Notes: generated by a model from the letters alone, not told the origin. Positions 1 through 8,365 are shown, numbered from the stretch's first letter. The stretch: 11,559 nt of DNA from JAQBDA01 sp041301185 (GCA_041301185.1 JBFYSV010000325.1:1-11559); one strand, 5' to 3'. Program-made: numbers and translations.

Positions 1-2
1 TG

Positions 3-596
3 GCAATCTTAATCCGGGTGGGCGTGGAGGGCGAGAATGCCGTCCAGGTAGCGCAGCGCTTGCTCCAGACGTTTGGCGGATTCACCGGGTTACACCGGGC
101 TACGTTTGAAGAAGTCGTCAGCCAGCACGGTCTTGGTCCGGCAAAAGCTGCCCAGATCAAAGCTGCCCTGGAGCTGGGAAACCGGATGCGCCTTGAGACA
201 CCTGACGAGCGCCAGTCCATTCACAGCCCGGCAGATGCAGCAGCACTGGTTCAATTTGAGATGAGCGTCCTGGAACAGGAAGAGCTGCATGTCATCTTGC
301 TGGATAATCGCAACCGCGTCCTAAAGATTGAAAGAGTGTACCGTGGATCGGTGAACACTTCCCAGGTGCGGGTGGGCGAGCTTTTCAAGGCAGCAGTACG
401 GAGCAACGCCCCAGCACTGATTGTTGTCCATAACCATCCCAGCGGCGATCCAACCCCCAGCCCGGATGATGTAGCAGTAACCCGCGCCATTGTCAGCGCG
501 GGCAAGTTATTAGATATCGATGTCCTGGATCACCTGGTGATCGGTCGGGGGAGTTATGTGTCATTGAAAGAGCGTGGTCTGGGTTTTGGGGGATGA
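3..596 (+). CDS. radC: RadC family protein (JAB/MPN domain), 5'-truncated by the window edge
   Basis: This is the C-terminal part of a RadC-family protein, about 198 residues of a family usually near 225-235 long. The frame is open to base 3 and reads AILIRVGVEGENA, the family's conserved N-terminal segment, so the GTG at base 18 is an internal codon and the true start lies outside the window. A helix-hairpin-helix-like region (about residues 20-55 counted from that GTG) precedes the JAB/MPN metalloprotease-fold domain. The metal-binding motif is complete: HNHPSGDPTPSPDD gives H138, H140, S148 and D151. It ends with the usual DHLVIG and Y-V-S-L-K-E-R-G segment. RadC was once called a DNA-repair protein, but its biochemical role is unsettled; the JAB fold suggests a metal-dependent hydrolase. 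No partner gene is visible. Identification is secure, function is not. Confidence 0.96.
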   Translation, partial: AILIRVGVEGENAVQVAQRLLQTFGGFTGLHRATFEEVVSQHGLGPAKAAQIKAALELGNRMRLETPDERQSIHSPADAAALVQFEMSVLEQEELHVILLDNRNRVLKIERVYRGSVNTSQVRVGELFKAAVRSNAPALIVVHNHPSGDPTPSPDDVAVTRAIVSAGKLLDIDVLDHLVIGRGSYVSLKERGLGFGG

Positions 597-970
597 GTCT
601 GATGATCAGGAAGGCTAGACCGTCGCAACCCAAATTCTCCCAATAAAGAATACTAACAATTATTTCTGCGTAGCATCCAACCCTTCGCCAGCCGCCAATT
701 GGCAGTAAATTTGCCCTTGGCGATCGGCTATTTTCCGTTCCGTTTATTCTTCATTATTACGTGCTCCGATTGATTAGGGCTATATCTGATACGCTCAGCG
801 CTTATTGTGCAAGATTCTTTACAATAATGATAGATATCGCGCCGATTCCGTGCAAATATTGGGTAATACGATTATATTTCATTGAATATAGCTTTTGATG
901 ATACCCGAGATATCTTATCTCTCGTTGTCTATACGGGTGCTGTCTTAGGATTGATTGTTTGTGGAGGGTT
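597..970. other. AT-rich intergenic spacer and 5' leader of the giant surface-protein gene
   Basis: About 375 bases separate the radC stop from the next start. No reading frame here looks like a gene. A perfect 10-base palindrome, GCCAATTGGC, lies at 694-703. Near the downstream gene, AGATA (908-912) can pair with TATCT (916-920) around a 3-base loop, enclosed by ACCCG (903-907) pairing with CGGGT (934-938). From about 740 on the DNA is clearly AT-rich. Several -10-like hexamers occur (TACAAT at 820-825, TATATT at 873-878), but none has a well-spaced -35 partner, so I call no promoter. The radC stop is not followed by a hairpin with a T-run. Confidence 0.6.
903..938 (+). promoter_or_regulatory. 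Possible leader hairpin before the giant surface-protein gene
   Basis: An outer 5-base stem (ACCCG 903-907 with CGGGT 934-938) encloses an inner 5-base stem (AGATA 908-912 with TATCT 916-920, loop TCT). It ends about 25 bases before the Shine-Dalgarno sequence. The stems are short, it matches no riboswitch I know, and it may be chance. Confidence 0.2.
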
Positions 971-3900
971 ATGAAACCGAAAACCATTTCTTGTTTATGT
1001 CTGGTGATCATTATGGGCTTGATATTTCCCGTCATAGCGGAACCTCTTCCCGCCCATGCAGCACCTGCCAGAGAACCGCTTTACTACCTCTCAATCCCAG
1101 AAGATGATGCGCTTCAGATGTTCCGAGATGACGGTGGGGCATCGGCAACCAGTCCGGTGCGCAGCGTGACATCTATAGCAATCGGGACTAATGGAACATT
1201 AGTTTATTACGACCACTGGGAGAACGGCTTTGTAGCCGATATCATCAACGAAGCGGAGCTAGTTTGGGGAGATAGCAATTTAGCCAATGGTTGCCCACCC
1301 AAGCTCAACAACACACCCAATCCTTGCCTAGTATCCACAGATGACAGCTTGCAGGTTGGTGATGTCATTGTCCTGGACAACTACGTGGTTGTGGACGGGA
1401 GCTCAGGCAGTTATTACCGCGATGCGTCTAAGGTATTTTTTGATGGGCGTGATAAGCTGGTGACGACTTACCCGACGACGGTTTCGCGTGCCATGTGGCC
1501 TTCTGGTCCGGGTTCTTTGCAGGCAGGTGGGATTGAGGTATTCCCGACTGTTTTTTGGGGAACCCAATATGTATCGCCAATGCAAGAGGATGCCTCAGCT
1601 CCGGGTGTTTCCACCGGTTTGTTCGAAGATGTGGGTTGGTTTATCCTGGCGGGGGCAGGTGGTGCAACGATCGATGTCGATGCGAATGGTGATGGCGATT
1701 TGCTCGATGCAAACGACCTGGATGACTACGCCATGGCAGAGGGTGATAAAAGGGTTGTAAATAACATCCAGTGGGGAGCTACCCTGAGTGTTGTTAGCGG
1801 TAATCCGGTGCAGGTGAATGTACTGTATGCTGACACTGCGGATACGTACGAGATGCGTTGGAGTGCCTTGATCCCTCGAAATAACTGGAGTAATGACTAT
1901 TATTCTGCCGTTGGCACAAATCCTACTGCTGGCACTGGCTGTACGGTGGTTTGGCTTTACAATCCTGGCACCAGCCCTATCAATGTCAATTATGCATATG
2001 GTAATGGTGCAAACGGATCGATCAGTGTAGGCGCGAACGCCAACGTGACCTCTCCTCCCATACCGCTTGACTCAGGCGCTCATTTTTTCACCGCAGACCC
2101 GTCTGAGGTATTCTTGCCGTTTTCGGTCACCGATTGTTCTGGTGGCGGGCAGATCATGGATTGGGACACCCCGCTCTTTGCTACCAACCAGCTTACCCCC
2201 GATTTACTGATCGGCTGGGCGCCAGGTTGCACAGATGAGAGCCACCTGGGTGTCTGCCGGGATGCAGATGGCAGCCCCAATCTGGCTAACTCTCGTAGTC
2301 GTAGTGTAATCTGGGTGACATCTCTTGCAAATACCACAGTTTACGTCGATACGGACGGATCTGGTATCGCTTGCCCTGCTGGGGTTGGCGCAGAGCAGGC
2401 GATCAATACCATAGCTTCGATGTCTTACCGGATTGATGACGACCCGACCTCCCAAAACAATGTCCGACACGAATTCGCTACTTCCAATTATGCTGCCAAT
2501 GGTCCAAACAACTCCCAAAACTGGAGCACAGCATGGATTGAAAGCGGTGACGATGGCTCAGCTAGCAATGGGTCTATCCGTATTAGTGGCGGGTATCTAC
2601 AGCTACGAAATTCAGGCACGGAAGCTGGGGATACGATTCAACGCTCACGTGATCTAACCGGTCAAACCTTTGCGCGGTTTAGCTTCCAAATCCTATCGAC
2701 AACCCCAGCCTTGGGAGAGGACCGCATCGTGACCGAGGTCTCCCCCGATGGAGGCGCAAACTGGTACCTGCTGGAAGTTTTCGACGGACCAACTGCGTTG
2801 GTCACCAAAGTATATAACATTTCGCCGTATATCTCGAATAACACCGCGATCCGCTTCCGGTTTTTGGATAACCTGGAGACCGGAGACCTATGGCAAATTG
2901 ATAATGTCAATATCCAATATGCACCGGATGGCGACTTTGATATGACTGGCTCGTACCTCCAAACCTGTGATGGCACGAAACTGGCAGTTACCTACGGTCA
3001 ATTGCCGAGTCGATCTGAGAGCGGTGATAATGAAGCCCTGGACCTGGGCACAGTGATTGTTCCCTACCTCATCCCGATCGATGCCTCATTGGATAAGCAG
3101 GTTTCAGACGATACTCCCGATGTTGGCGGAACGGTGACTTTCTCGTTATTGGTTAACAATGCCAGTGGAGTGAACACTGCCACCAACCTGGAAATAACCG
3201 ATGTTCTGTCAGCAGGTTACTCGTATCTACCCGGCAGCATCGGTGGTGGCGATGTGCAGGATGACTCAGACCCAGGCGGCACCGGGTTGAATTGGTTGAT
3301 CTCCTCCCTTTTGCCAGGGAACACAATTACTCTGACCTATCAAGCTGTGATTTTAGGAAATGCCAGCTCCTATGATAATTATGCTGAGATCACCGATGCA
3401 GACCAACCGGACCTGGATTCTGATCCTGGGGATGGCTCGACAGATGAAGATGACGATGATGTGGTTATCGTCACTCCCAACGCGGTCATCGGTGATTTGG
3501 TGTGGCTGGACTTGAATGGTGACGGCATCCAGAATGTAGGAGAAACAGGTTTACACAATGTGGTTGTCAGGTTATTCCGCAACGAGGGCAGCTTATTTGA
3601 TACAGCACTTACCAATGCTTCAGGCAATTACAGCTTCTCGAGCGTTCCGGCTGGCAGCTATTATCTGGTGTTTGATCTTCCAGTTGGCTATTTTTTCAGT
3701 CCTGGGAACCAGGGATCAGATGACGGGATGGATAGTGATCCAGACCCAATCACCGGTCAGACCTCCATACTTACAGTCGGCTCAGGTGTGGTTGACCAGA
3801 CCTGGGACGCAGGTTTGATACCTGCATCTAGCGTCGTAGGCGATACGATCTGGCTGGATGAGAATGGCGATGGAGTACAGGATGCTGGTGAAAGCGGTAT

Positions 3901-6763
3901 CACGAATGTGTTGGTCAATCTTATAGGGACGGATATCTACGGGAATCCTGTGGCTTTGGCAACCTATAGCGATGCTGACGGGCATTATGTGTTCAATGTA
4001 CCGGCAGGAACCTACACAGTTCACGTTGATCCTGCAACACTACCTGCTGGTCTGGCAGCCAATCCGACTTTTGACTTTGATGGCATCGGCACTCCCAACA
4101 CCGCCGCGGTGGCAGTCCTGATCAACCAAGAGATGATGCTGGTTGACTTTGGCTATAATTGGGTTTCTCCCGGGGATAGTTTTAATCCACCGCAGAATGC
4201 AACCGGAGCAATTGGCGACCACCTGTGGATCGATGCAAACGGCAATGGCTTCAAGGATACCGAAGAAGCCGGGATGGCTGGCGTGCTCGTTGAGTTATAT
4301 ACCGATCTGGATGGAGATGGTATATATGATAGCCTGGCGGGTTCGACGCTTACCGATAACGCCGGAAGCTACATTTTTGAAGATTTGCCAAGTGGTGCCT
4401 ATGTAGTGCTTGTCAATGGTGGAACCGCACCGGCTGGTTTCACCCATAGCGGTGATCCTGACCAGCCTGGTGGCTTATGCACAACCTGTGATAACCGCAC
4501 AACCAGCGCGATCATCCTGGGACCGGGCGATGTCTATCTAAATGCCGACTTTGGCTACTTGCCCAGTAGCGGGCACACGATTGGGGACACGATTTATCTG
4601 GACTTAAATGGCTCTGGAGGATATGACGCCGGTGAACCTGGCATCCCAGGTGTATCGGTTGCGTTGATTCGAGATACAAATGGCGATGGTATTTGGGATG
4701 CGAACGGGGTTGATAATCTCCCGGGCACTTCCGATGACGAATCGATCATTGCAACGGATGTCAGCGATCTCAGCGGGTTATATAGCTTTCCAGGATTGCC
4801 GGATGGCAATTATCTTGTCTGGGTCAACGACATAGCCAACGTACTTGGTGATCTAAATCAGAGCGGCGATCCGGATAGTATCTTAGATAACCGCAGTGTG
4901 GTGACAATTTCTGGAGCCGATCGGCTGGATCAGGATTTTGGCTACACCTCTCCCAACCACGGGGCTGGAGACGGGTTGATTGGCGATACGATCTTCCTGG
5001 ATCGGAATGGGAACGACAGCTATGACCCTGGCGAAGGGCTGGAGGGGGTGCAAGTCCGGCTGTTCGTTGATACCGATGGCAATGGGGTTTATGACAGCGG
5101 AGAACCCCAAATTGCAGCTACCTTTACCGATGAAAACGGGAATTACTACTTTGGCAACTTGCCAGCTAACCAGTATATTGTACAGGTAGATGTCAGCAGC
5201 CTGCCCGCGGGGGTAAGCAATTCGGTCGATCCCGATGGTGGTTCAGCCAACGAGTCAGCAGTCACGCTCAGCAATGGTCAGATCAATCTCAATCAGGATT
5301 TTGGCTACCAGCCCAGCGGCACTCCCAATAGCATCTCTGGTACGGTTTGGGAGGACAGCAACGCAAATGGCTTGCTGGAGGGAAATGAGCCGGATCGTTT
5401 TGGTGGCGTTCCCATTGTTTTGTACGATAGCAACGGAAACATCGTCGCATCGACAACCACCGACGGTATGGGGAATTATTATTTCGACGGTCTGCCAGAT
5501 GGTTCTTATTGGGTGGATGTGTTGAATAAGGTGGATGTCCTGGAAGGTTACTGGCACTCAGTGGGGCCAAACGCTGGTAATGGCGTTTCTGATGACAACA
5601 GCCAGATCGACCCCTACCCGGTAACACTCAGTGGCGGCGTGAACCATAACCTGGGAGATTTTGGTTACTACCACCAACCAAGCCAGGTGGGAAACCTGGT
5701 GTGGCTTGACCGGGATAATGATGGTCAACAGGATGGCGATGAGCCGGGTATACCAGGAGTGCGGGTTATTTTGACCATCACCTACCCGAACGGTGACACA
5801 ACCACCGCTGTGACCATGTCAGGTTCGGGTGGTGTATACCATTTTGGTAATCTGCTCCTGGATGAAAACTATAATGGTGAAGGGACTAATGAGCCGGTCT
5901 ATACCGTTGGCATAAATCCTCCACCAGGGGTGGCGCTCTCGCCGGAGAATGCTTCCGGAAATAATGATGAGATAGATGGCGACTCGGACGGAATCGATGA
6001 GATTATCACAGTTATCCAGGGCGAATCCGATCCATCCTACGATTTCGGGTTTTATACGTCACTGTTAGATCTTGGTGATCTTCCCGAAAACCTGGGTGGC
6101 TTACCTGACTATCCTACGTTGTTTTCCCCTGGTGCTGCCGCAATAGTATTCTCAGACGGCGCTGACCCGGACACAAACCCAGATACCACTGATGGCGTGC
6201 CGGCAGTCTGGCTGGGCGCGACAGTAGATACCGAGCCAGATGGACAACCAAGCGCAAATGCACAGGGTGACGGCGATGATGAAGACGGGCTTGCGTATGC
6301 GCAGCATGGCTGGCTTGCCGGACAGACCGCAGTCGTTACTACTACGTTGAACAGCAGTGAATCAGGCGCAACGGTCTATTTTGGGCTATGGATCGACTGG
6401 AATGCCAACGGCAGCTTGGATGATACAGGTGATGGCTTTTATAGTGGCTCCGGTCTTACAGGCAGCCCAGTAAACCTGCCAGTGAATATCAGTGTTCCGA
6501 TGGATTACCTGCCGAACAGTGATGTGTATATCCGTTTGAGAGCCTCTGATATGCCGCTCACTCGGTTCGATTTGGATGGCTTGCGGGTTAATGGCGAGGT
6601 GGAAGATTACCTGGTACGTTTCTCACCGACTGCAATTGGATTGACCTCGCTGCAGGCTAAATCATCGCCTACTGGCTATTCTCTGTACGCCAGATTGGGG
6701 ACGCTGCTATTATTCCTGACAGTAGGGATTGTGTTTGTTCGCATCTGGCCTCGAAAAACATAG
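971..6763 (+). CDS. Giant secreted multidomain surface protein: DUF11, seven SdrD-B-like modules, GEVED, C-terminal TM anchor
   Basis: The product has about 1930 residues and is probably an adhesin or cell-surface stalk exported by Sec. Domains in order: signal peptide (1 to about 30, hydrophobic core 6-23, likely cut after AHA); unassigned region with several cysteines (about 31-490); probable beta-sandwich (about 495-655); DUF11-type domain (about 704-830); seven SdrD-B-like modules starting at 840, 956, 1081, 1204, 1337, 1455 and 1573; GEVED-type domain (about 1701-1885, GEVEDY at 1875-1880); transmembrane helix (about 1909-1925) with a basic end, RIWPRKT. The modules carry DxNGDG-type loops that should bind calcium, and most end in DFGY. 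ATG 971 is chosen because GGAGG lies at 963-967, although the 3-base spacing is short; a TTG at 959 would overlap that site. It stands alone, with a terminator behind it. There is no LPxTG motif. The domain calls are sound; the adhesion role is inferred. Confidence 0.9.
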   Translation: MKPKTISCLCLVIIMGLIFPVIAEPLPAHAAPAREPLYYLSIPEDDALQMFRDDGGASATSPVRSVTSIAIGTNGTLVYYDHWENGFVADIINEAELVWGDSNLANGCPPKLNNTPNPCLVSTDDSLQVGDVIVLDNYVVVDGSSGSYYRDASKVFFDGRDKLVTTYPTTVSRAMWPSGPGSLQAGGIEVFPTVFWGTQYVSPMQEDASAPGVSTGLFEDVGWFILAGAGGATIDVDANGDGDLLDANDLDDYAMAEGDKRVVNNIQWGATLSVVSGNPVQVNVLYADTADTYEMRWSALIPRNNWSNDYYSAVGTNPTAGTGCTVVWLYNPGTSPINVNYAYGNGANGSISVGANANVTSPPIPLDSGAHFFTADPSEVFLPFSVTDCSGGGQIMDWDTPLFATNQLTPDLLIGWAPGCTDESHLGVCRDADGSPNLANSRSRSVIWVTSLANTTVYVDTDGSGIACPAGVGAEQAINTIASMSYRIDDDPTSQNNVRHEFATSNYAANGPNNSQNWSTAWIESGDDGSASNGSIRISGGYLQLRNSGTEAGDTIQRSRDLTGQTFARFSFQILSTTPALGEDRIVTEVSPDGGANWYLLEVFDGPTALVTKVYNISPYISNNTAIRFRFLDNLETGDLWQIDNVNIQYAPDGDFDMTGSYLQTCDGTKLAVTYGQLPSRSESGDNEALDLGTVIVPYLIPIDASLDKQVSDDTPDVGGTVTFSLLVNNASGVNTATNLEITDVLSAGYSYLPGSIGGGDVQDDSDPGGTGLNWLISSLLPGNTITLTYQAVILGNASSYDNYAEITDADQPDLDSDPGDGSTDEDDDDVVIVTPNAVIGDLVWLDLNGDGIQNVGETGLHNVVVRLFRNEGSLFDTALTNASGNYSFSSVPAGSYYLVFDLPVGYFFSPGNQGSDDGMDSDPDPITGQTSILTVGSGVVDQTWDAGLIPASSVVGDTIWLDENGDGVQDAGESGITNVLVNLIGTDIYGNPVALATYSDADGHYVFNVPAGTYTVHVDPATLPAGLAANPTFDFDGIGTPNTAAVAVLINQEMMLVDFGYNWVSPGDSFNPPQNATGAIGDHLWIDANGNGFKDTEEAGMAGVLVELYTDLDGDGIYDSLAGSTLTDNAGSYIFEDLPSGAYVVLVNGGTAPAGFTHSGDPDQPGGLCTTCDNRTTSAIILGPGDVYLNADFGYLPSSGHTIGDTIYLDLNGSGGYDAGEPGIPGVSVALIRDTNGDGIWDANGVDNLPGTSDDESIIATDVSDLSGLYSFPGLPDGNYLVWVNDIANVLGDLNQSGDPDSILDNRSVVTISGADRLDQDFGYTSPNHGAGDGLIGDTIFLDRNGNDSYDPGEGLEGVQVRLFVDTDGNGVYDSGEPQIAATFTDENGNYYFGNLPANQYIVQVDVSSLPAGVSNSVDPDGGSANESAVTLSNGQINLNQDFGYQPSGTPNSISGTVWEDSNANGLLEGNEPDRFGGVPIVLYDSNGNIVASTTTDGMGNYYFDGLPDGSYWVDVLNKVDVLEGYWHSVGPNAGNGVSDDNSQIDPYPVTLSGGVNHNLGDFGYYHQPSQVGNLVWLDRDNDGQQDGDEPGIPGVRVILTITYPNGDTTTAVTMSGSGGVYHFGNLLLDENYNGEGTNEPVYTVGINPPPGVALSPENASGNNDEIDGDSDGIDEIITVIQGESDPSYDFGFYTSLLDLGDLPENLGGLPDYPTLFSPGAAAIVFSDGADPDTNPDTTDGVPAVWLGATVDTEPDGQPSANAQGDGDDEDGLAYAQHGWLAGQTAVVTTTLNSSESGATVYFGLWIDWNANGSLDDTGDGFYSGSGLTGSPVNLPVNISVPMDYLPNSDVYIRLRASDMPLTRFDLDGLRVNGEVEDYLVRFSPTAIGLTSLQAKSSPTGYSLYARLGTLLLFLTVGIVFVRIWPRKT
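3488..6055 (+). repeat. Array of seven SdrD-B-like coding modules (imperfect, about 350-400 bp each)
   Basis: Module starts lie at bases 3488, 3836, 4211, 4580, 4979, 5333 and 5687, so the periods are 348, 375, 369, 399, 354 and 354 bases. Most begin with a form of [IV]GDx[IVL][WYF]xDxNGxG, followed by E-x-G-I-x-G-V-x-V, then a Y-x-F-x-x-L/V-P-x-G-x-Y strand pair. Modules 2-6 end in DFGY; module 1 ends in WDAG and module 7 in DFGF. Modules 3, 4 and 5 carry a second acidic loop (DLDGDG, DTNGDG, DTDGNG). The DNA repeats have diverged, so the array is old rather than a recent expansion. In the SdrD family such B domains are calcium-stabilised rods or spacers. Confidence 0.88.
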
Positions 6764-6808
6764 CTCAATCTCCAACCCGGTAGTGGAATTCAGGTCGTAA
6801 TCAACAGA

Positions 6809-6844
6809 AGCTGCAAGTAGCCAACAGGCTATTTGCAGCTCTTT
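6809..6844 (+). terminator. Strong intrinsic terminator between convergent transcription units
   Basis: A 14-base stem (6809-6822 with 6827-6840) pairs completely, with one G-U wobble, around the loop AACA, and is followed by CTTTATTAT. It lies 46 bases after the giant gene's stop. Read on the - strand, the same hairpin lies downstream of the acylphosphatase gene but is followed by TCTGTTGATT, a poorer T-run. It therefore probably serves mainly the + strand and perhaps both. Confidence 0.87.
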
Positions 6845-6885
6845 ATTATACGATTTTGATTTGATGGGCATTCAGGGAAAAGCGC

Positions 6886-7179
6886 CTATACTGTTGGTTT
6901 CACACTGAAGTGTGGGTACTCTCCACTGGCTTCGTGCCAGTCAACGCGGACATGGGCAACAAAGCCCGAGCGAGGACCTCGCTGCAAGGCAGACAATAAT
7001 TTGTCCAGTGCCTGTCGATCCCCCTCTGCCAGGCATTCCACATCACCGTTCCAACGGTTGCGCACCCAGCCGGTAAGCCCTAAACGACTGGCGTTATCCA
7101 GGACGAAATTGCGGAATCCCACCCCTTGTACTCGTCCTTCTACAATGGCATGCAAACGAGCCTGGTTAGAATCAACCAT
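6886..7179 (-). CDS. acyP: Acylphosphatase
   Basis: This 97-residue protein is of typical acylphosphatase size. The enzyme hydrolyses the carboxyl-phosphate bond of acyl phosphates such as acetyl phosphate or 1,3-bisphosphoglycerate, in the cytoplasm. The signature GRVQGVGFR (15-23) supplies the phosphate-binding arginine R23, and GWVRNRWNGDVE (37-48) supplies the catalytic asparagine N41, so both active residues are present. The C-terminus ends in the usual edge strand, HFSVKPTV. The ATG lies 3 bases after the stop of the metalloprotease gene. The Shine-Dalgarno sequence is weak (CAGG inside the previous gene), so translation is probably coupled to it. It is the last gene of the - strand operon. 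Its link to the membrane proteins upstream is unclear; acylphosphatase genes often sit in unrelated neighbourhoods. Confidence 0.96.
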   Translation of the reverse strand: MVDSNQARLHAIVEGRVQGVGFRNFVLDNASRLGLTGWVRNRWNGDVECLAEGDRQALDKLLSALQRGPRSGFVAHVRVDWHEASGEYPHFSVKPTV

Positions 7180-7182
7180 CGG

Positions 7183-8364
7183 TTAATTACGCCTGCGGAT
7201 ATTTCCGATTACAATGATGATCGGCACAGCCAATACGGCTGCCAGTAACAGCAACCAGGGCGCCAGGTTTGTGAACGTTGAATACCAGGGATCTTCACCA
7301 AAAGTATCACGCCGCCATTGCAGCTCAAGCTGGTTCAGATCGCTGCCATACGCCACCTGGATGCCGCGCTCACAATCCAGCCCGTCCGCGTAGGCCTCAA
7401 TCAATGCCTCCAGCCCGCTGGAGCCAAATTCCTGGTGAAGAAATCGGGTAAAAGATTCCGCCTGGGCATAGGCCAAATACGCCCCAGCGGCATCCCGCGG
7501 GAAGGTAACACAGAGATTAGAGATCGGCAAGAGACGTTCTTTTTCGTAGTTGGTTTTTAACAATACCAGATAATCTGAATTGGGATAGATCTCTGCCAGT
7601 GAGGCCAGTCCTTCGTTGAGCCAGGCAGGCAGGTTGGCATACGATGGGCCAATTTTTTGATAGAGCAGGATGTGCATCAGCTCGTGCGGGATTTGCCTTT
7701 CCATCTCCAGGCGCTGCTCCGGTCCGGGTGGTAGAGAAACTACCATCACTCCCAGATCTGGATCGGTATGCGCGCCAACCCAATTGCGCTCTGCCAGCTG
7801 CAGGGTGGCGCCCATATCTACCGCGTTGGCATAGGCATAGATTTTTACAGATTCAGGATCAGGGACGGACAGCAGATTGCGGATTTGCTCTAAACCTTGT
7901 TGAGCAGTATCCAGAATGGATTGTCCGAACTCCGTCTCACCCTCGTGCCAGAAAGCCTGGAAAGGCGATTTGCTCCGTGCCTGCCAGGTGAACCGGTTGT
8001 CGTCATAATAATGGGTTTGTTTGGGGGTGGCAAGTACAGACCCGTTTTCGAGGGTCGTCTCGAACCAGTATTCAAGGGTGGAGAAGGTGCGGATTTTCTC
8101 CTGGATGGGGTCGATCTGGTAGCGGACAATGCCTGCTTCGGGAACCAGTGCCGGACTGGAAATGGTATCCACCTGACCCTCAGGTTGGATGAACAAATAG
8201 ATGGACTGGATCGGCTCCCGGGTGTTGACCTCCGCTTGAAACCGGATAAACTCGCCGAATTGGTGTTCGGCCTGGATGCCCTCCAGTTCGACTTGCGCAG
8301 TTACCACTCCAACTGTGCACAAAACAATCAGGCTGAATATTCCTGCAAAAATCCAATGACGCAT
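7183..8364 (-). CDS. Membrane-anchored zinc metalloprotease, peptidase MA-like (HExxH...E)
   Basis: The product has 393 residues. Residues 1-24 form a signal peptide (hydrophobic core ending VVTAQ). A beta-rich region at about 25-130 has no catalytic motif. The gluzincin-type protease domain carries HELMH at 227-231, with the third zinc ligand probably E251 in WLNEGLA. A transmembrane helix at about 368-387 is followed by GNIRRRN, so the protease domain should face outside with a short basic tail inside. The arrangement fits the peptidase MA-like family; substrates are unknown. ATG 8364 is preferred to the TTG at 8374-8376 because GGAG lies at 8371-8374, 6 bases upstream, and because the resulting N-terminus is a clean signal peptide. 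The transporter stop precedes it by one base (TGAGATG), so translation is probably coupled. The zinc-protease class is well supported; the physiological role is not known. Confidence 0.88.
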   Translation of the reverse strand: MRHWIFAGIFSLIVLCTVGVVTAQVELEGIQAEHQFGEFIRFQAEVNTREPIQSIYLFIQPEGQVDTISSPALVPEAGIVRYQIDPIQEKIRTFSTLEYWFETTLENGSVLATPKQTHYYDDNRFTWQARSKSPFQAFWHEGETEFGQSILDTAQQGLEQIRNLLSVPDPESVKIYAYANAVDMGATLQLAERNWVGAHTDPDLGVMVVSLPPGPEQRLEMERQIPHELMHILLYQKIGPSYANLPAWLNEGLASLAEIYPNSDYLVLLKTNYEKERLLPISNLCVTFPRDAAGAYLAYAQAESFTRFLHQEFGSSGLEALIEAYADGLDCERGIQVAYGSDLNQLELQWRRDTFGEDPWYSTFTNLAPWLLLLAAVLAVPIIIVIGNIRRRN

Positions 8365-8365
8365 C

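Noticed and set aside
694..703. GCCAATTGGC palindrome as an operator
   Set aside because: It is a single 10-base palindrome nearly 270 bases from the next start, with no second copy and no regulator gene nearby.
959..970. TTG at 959 as the start of the giant protein, adding WRV before the methionine
   Set aside because: It would overlap the GGAGG ribosome site at 963-967 and leave no Shine-Dalgarno sequence upstream. ATG 971 gives a normal K-containing signal peptide.
5289..5627. Open - strand frame of 112 codons inside the giant gene
   Set aside because: It is antisense to conserved SdrD-B modules, and the translation is low-complexity and rich in His, Pro and Arg, with no domain.
3488..6055. 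RTX toxin or CRISPR-like repeat array
   Set aside because: The glycine- and aspartate-rich loops are one per roughly 120-residue module, not nonapeptide RTX repeats, and the DNA has no short identical repeats with spacers.
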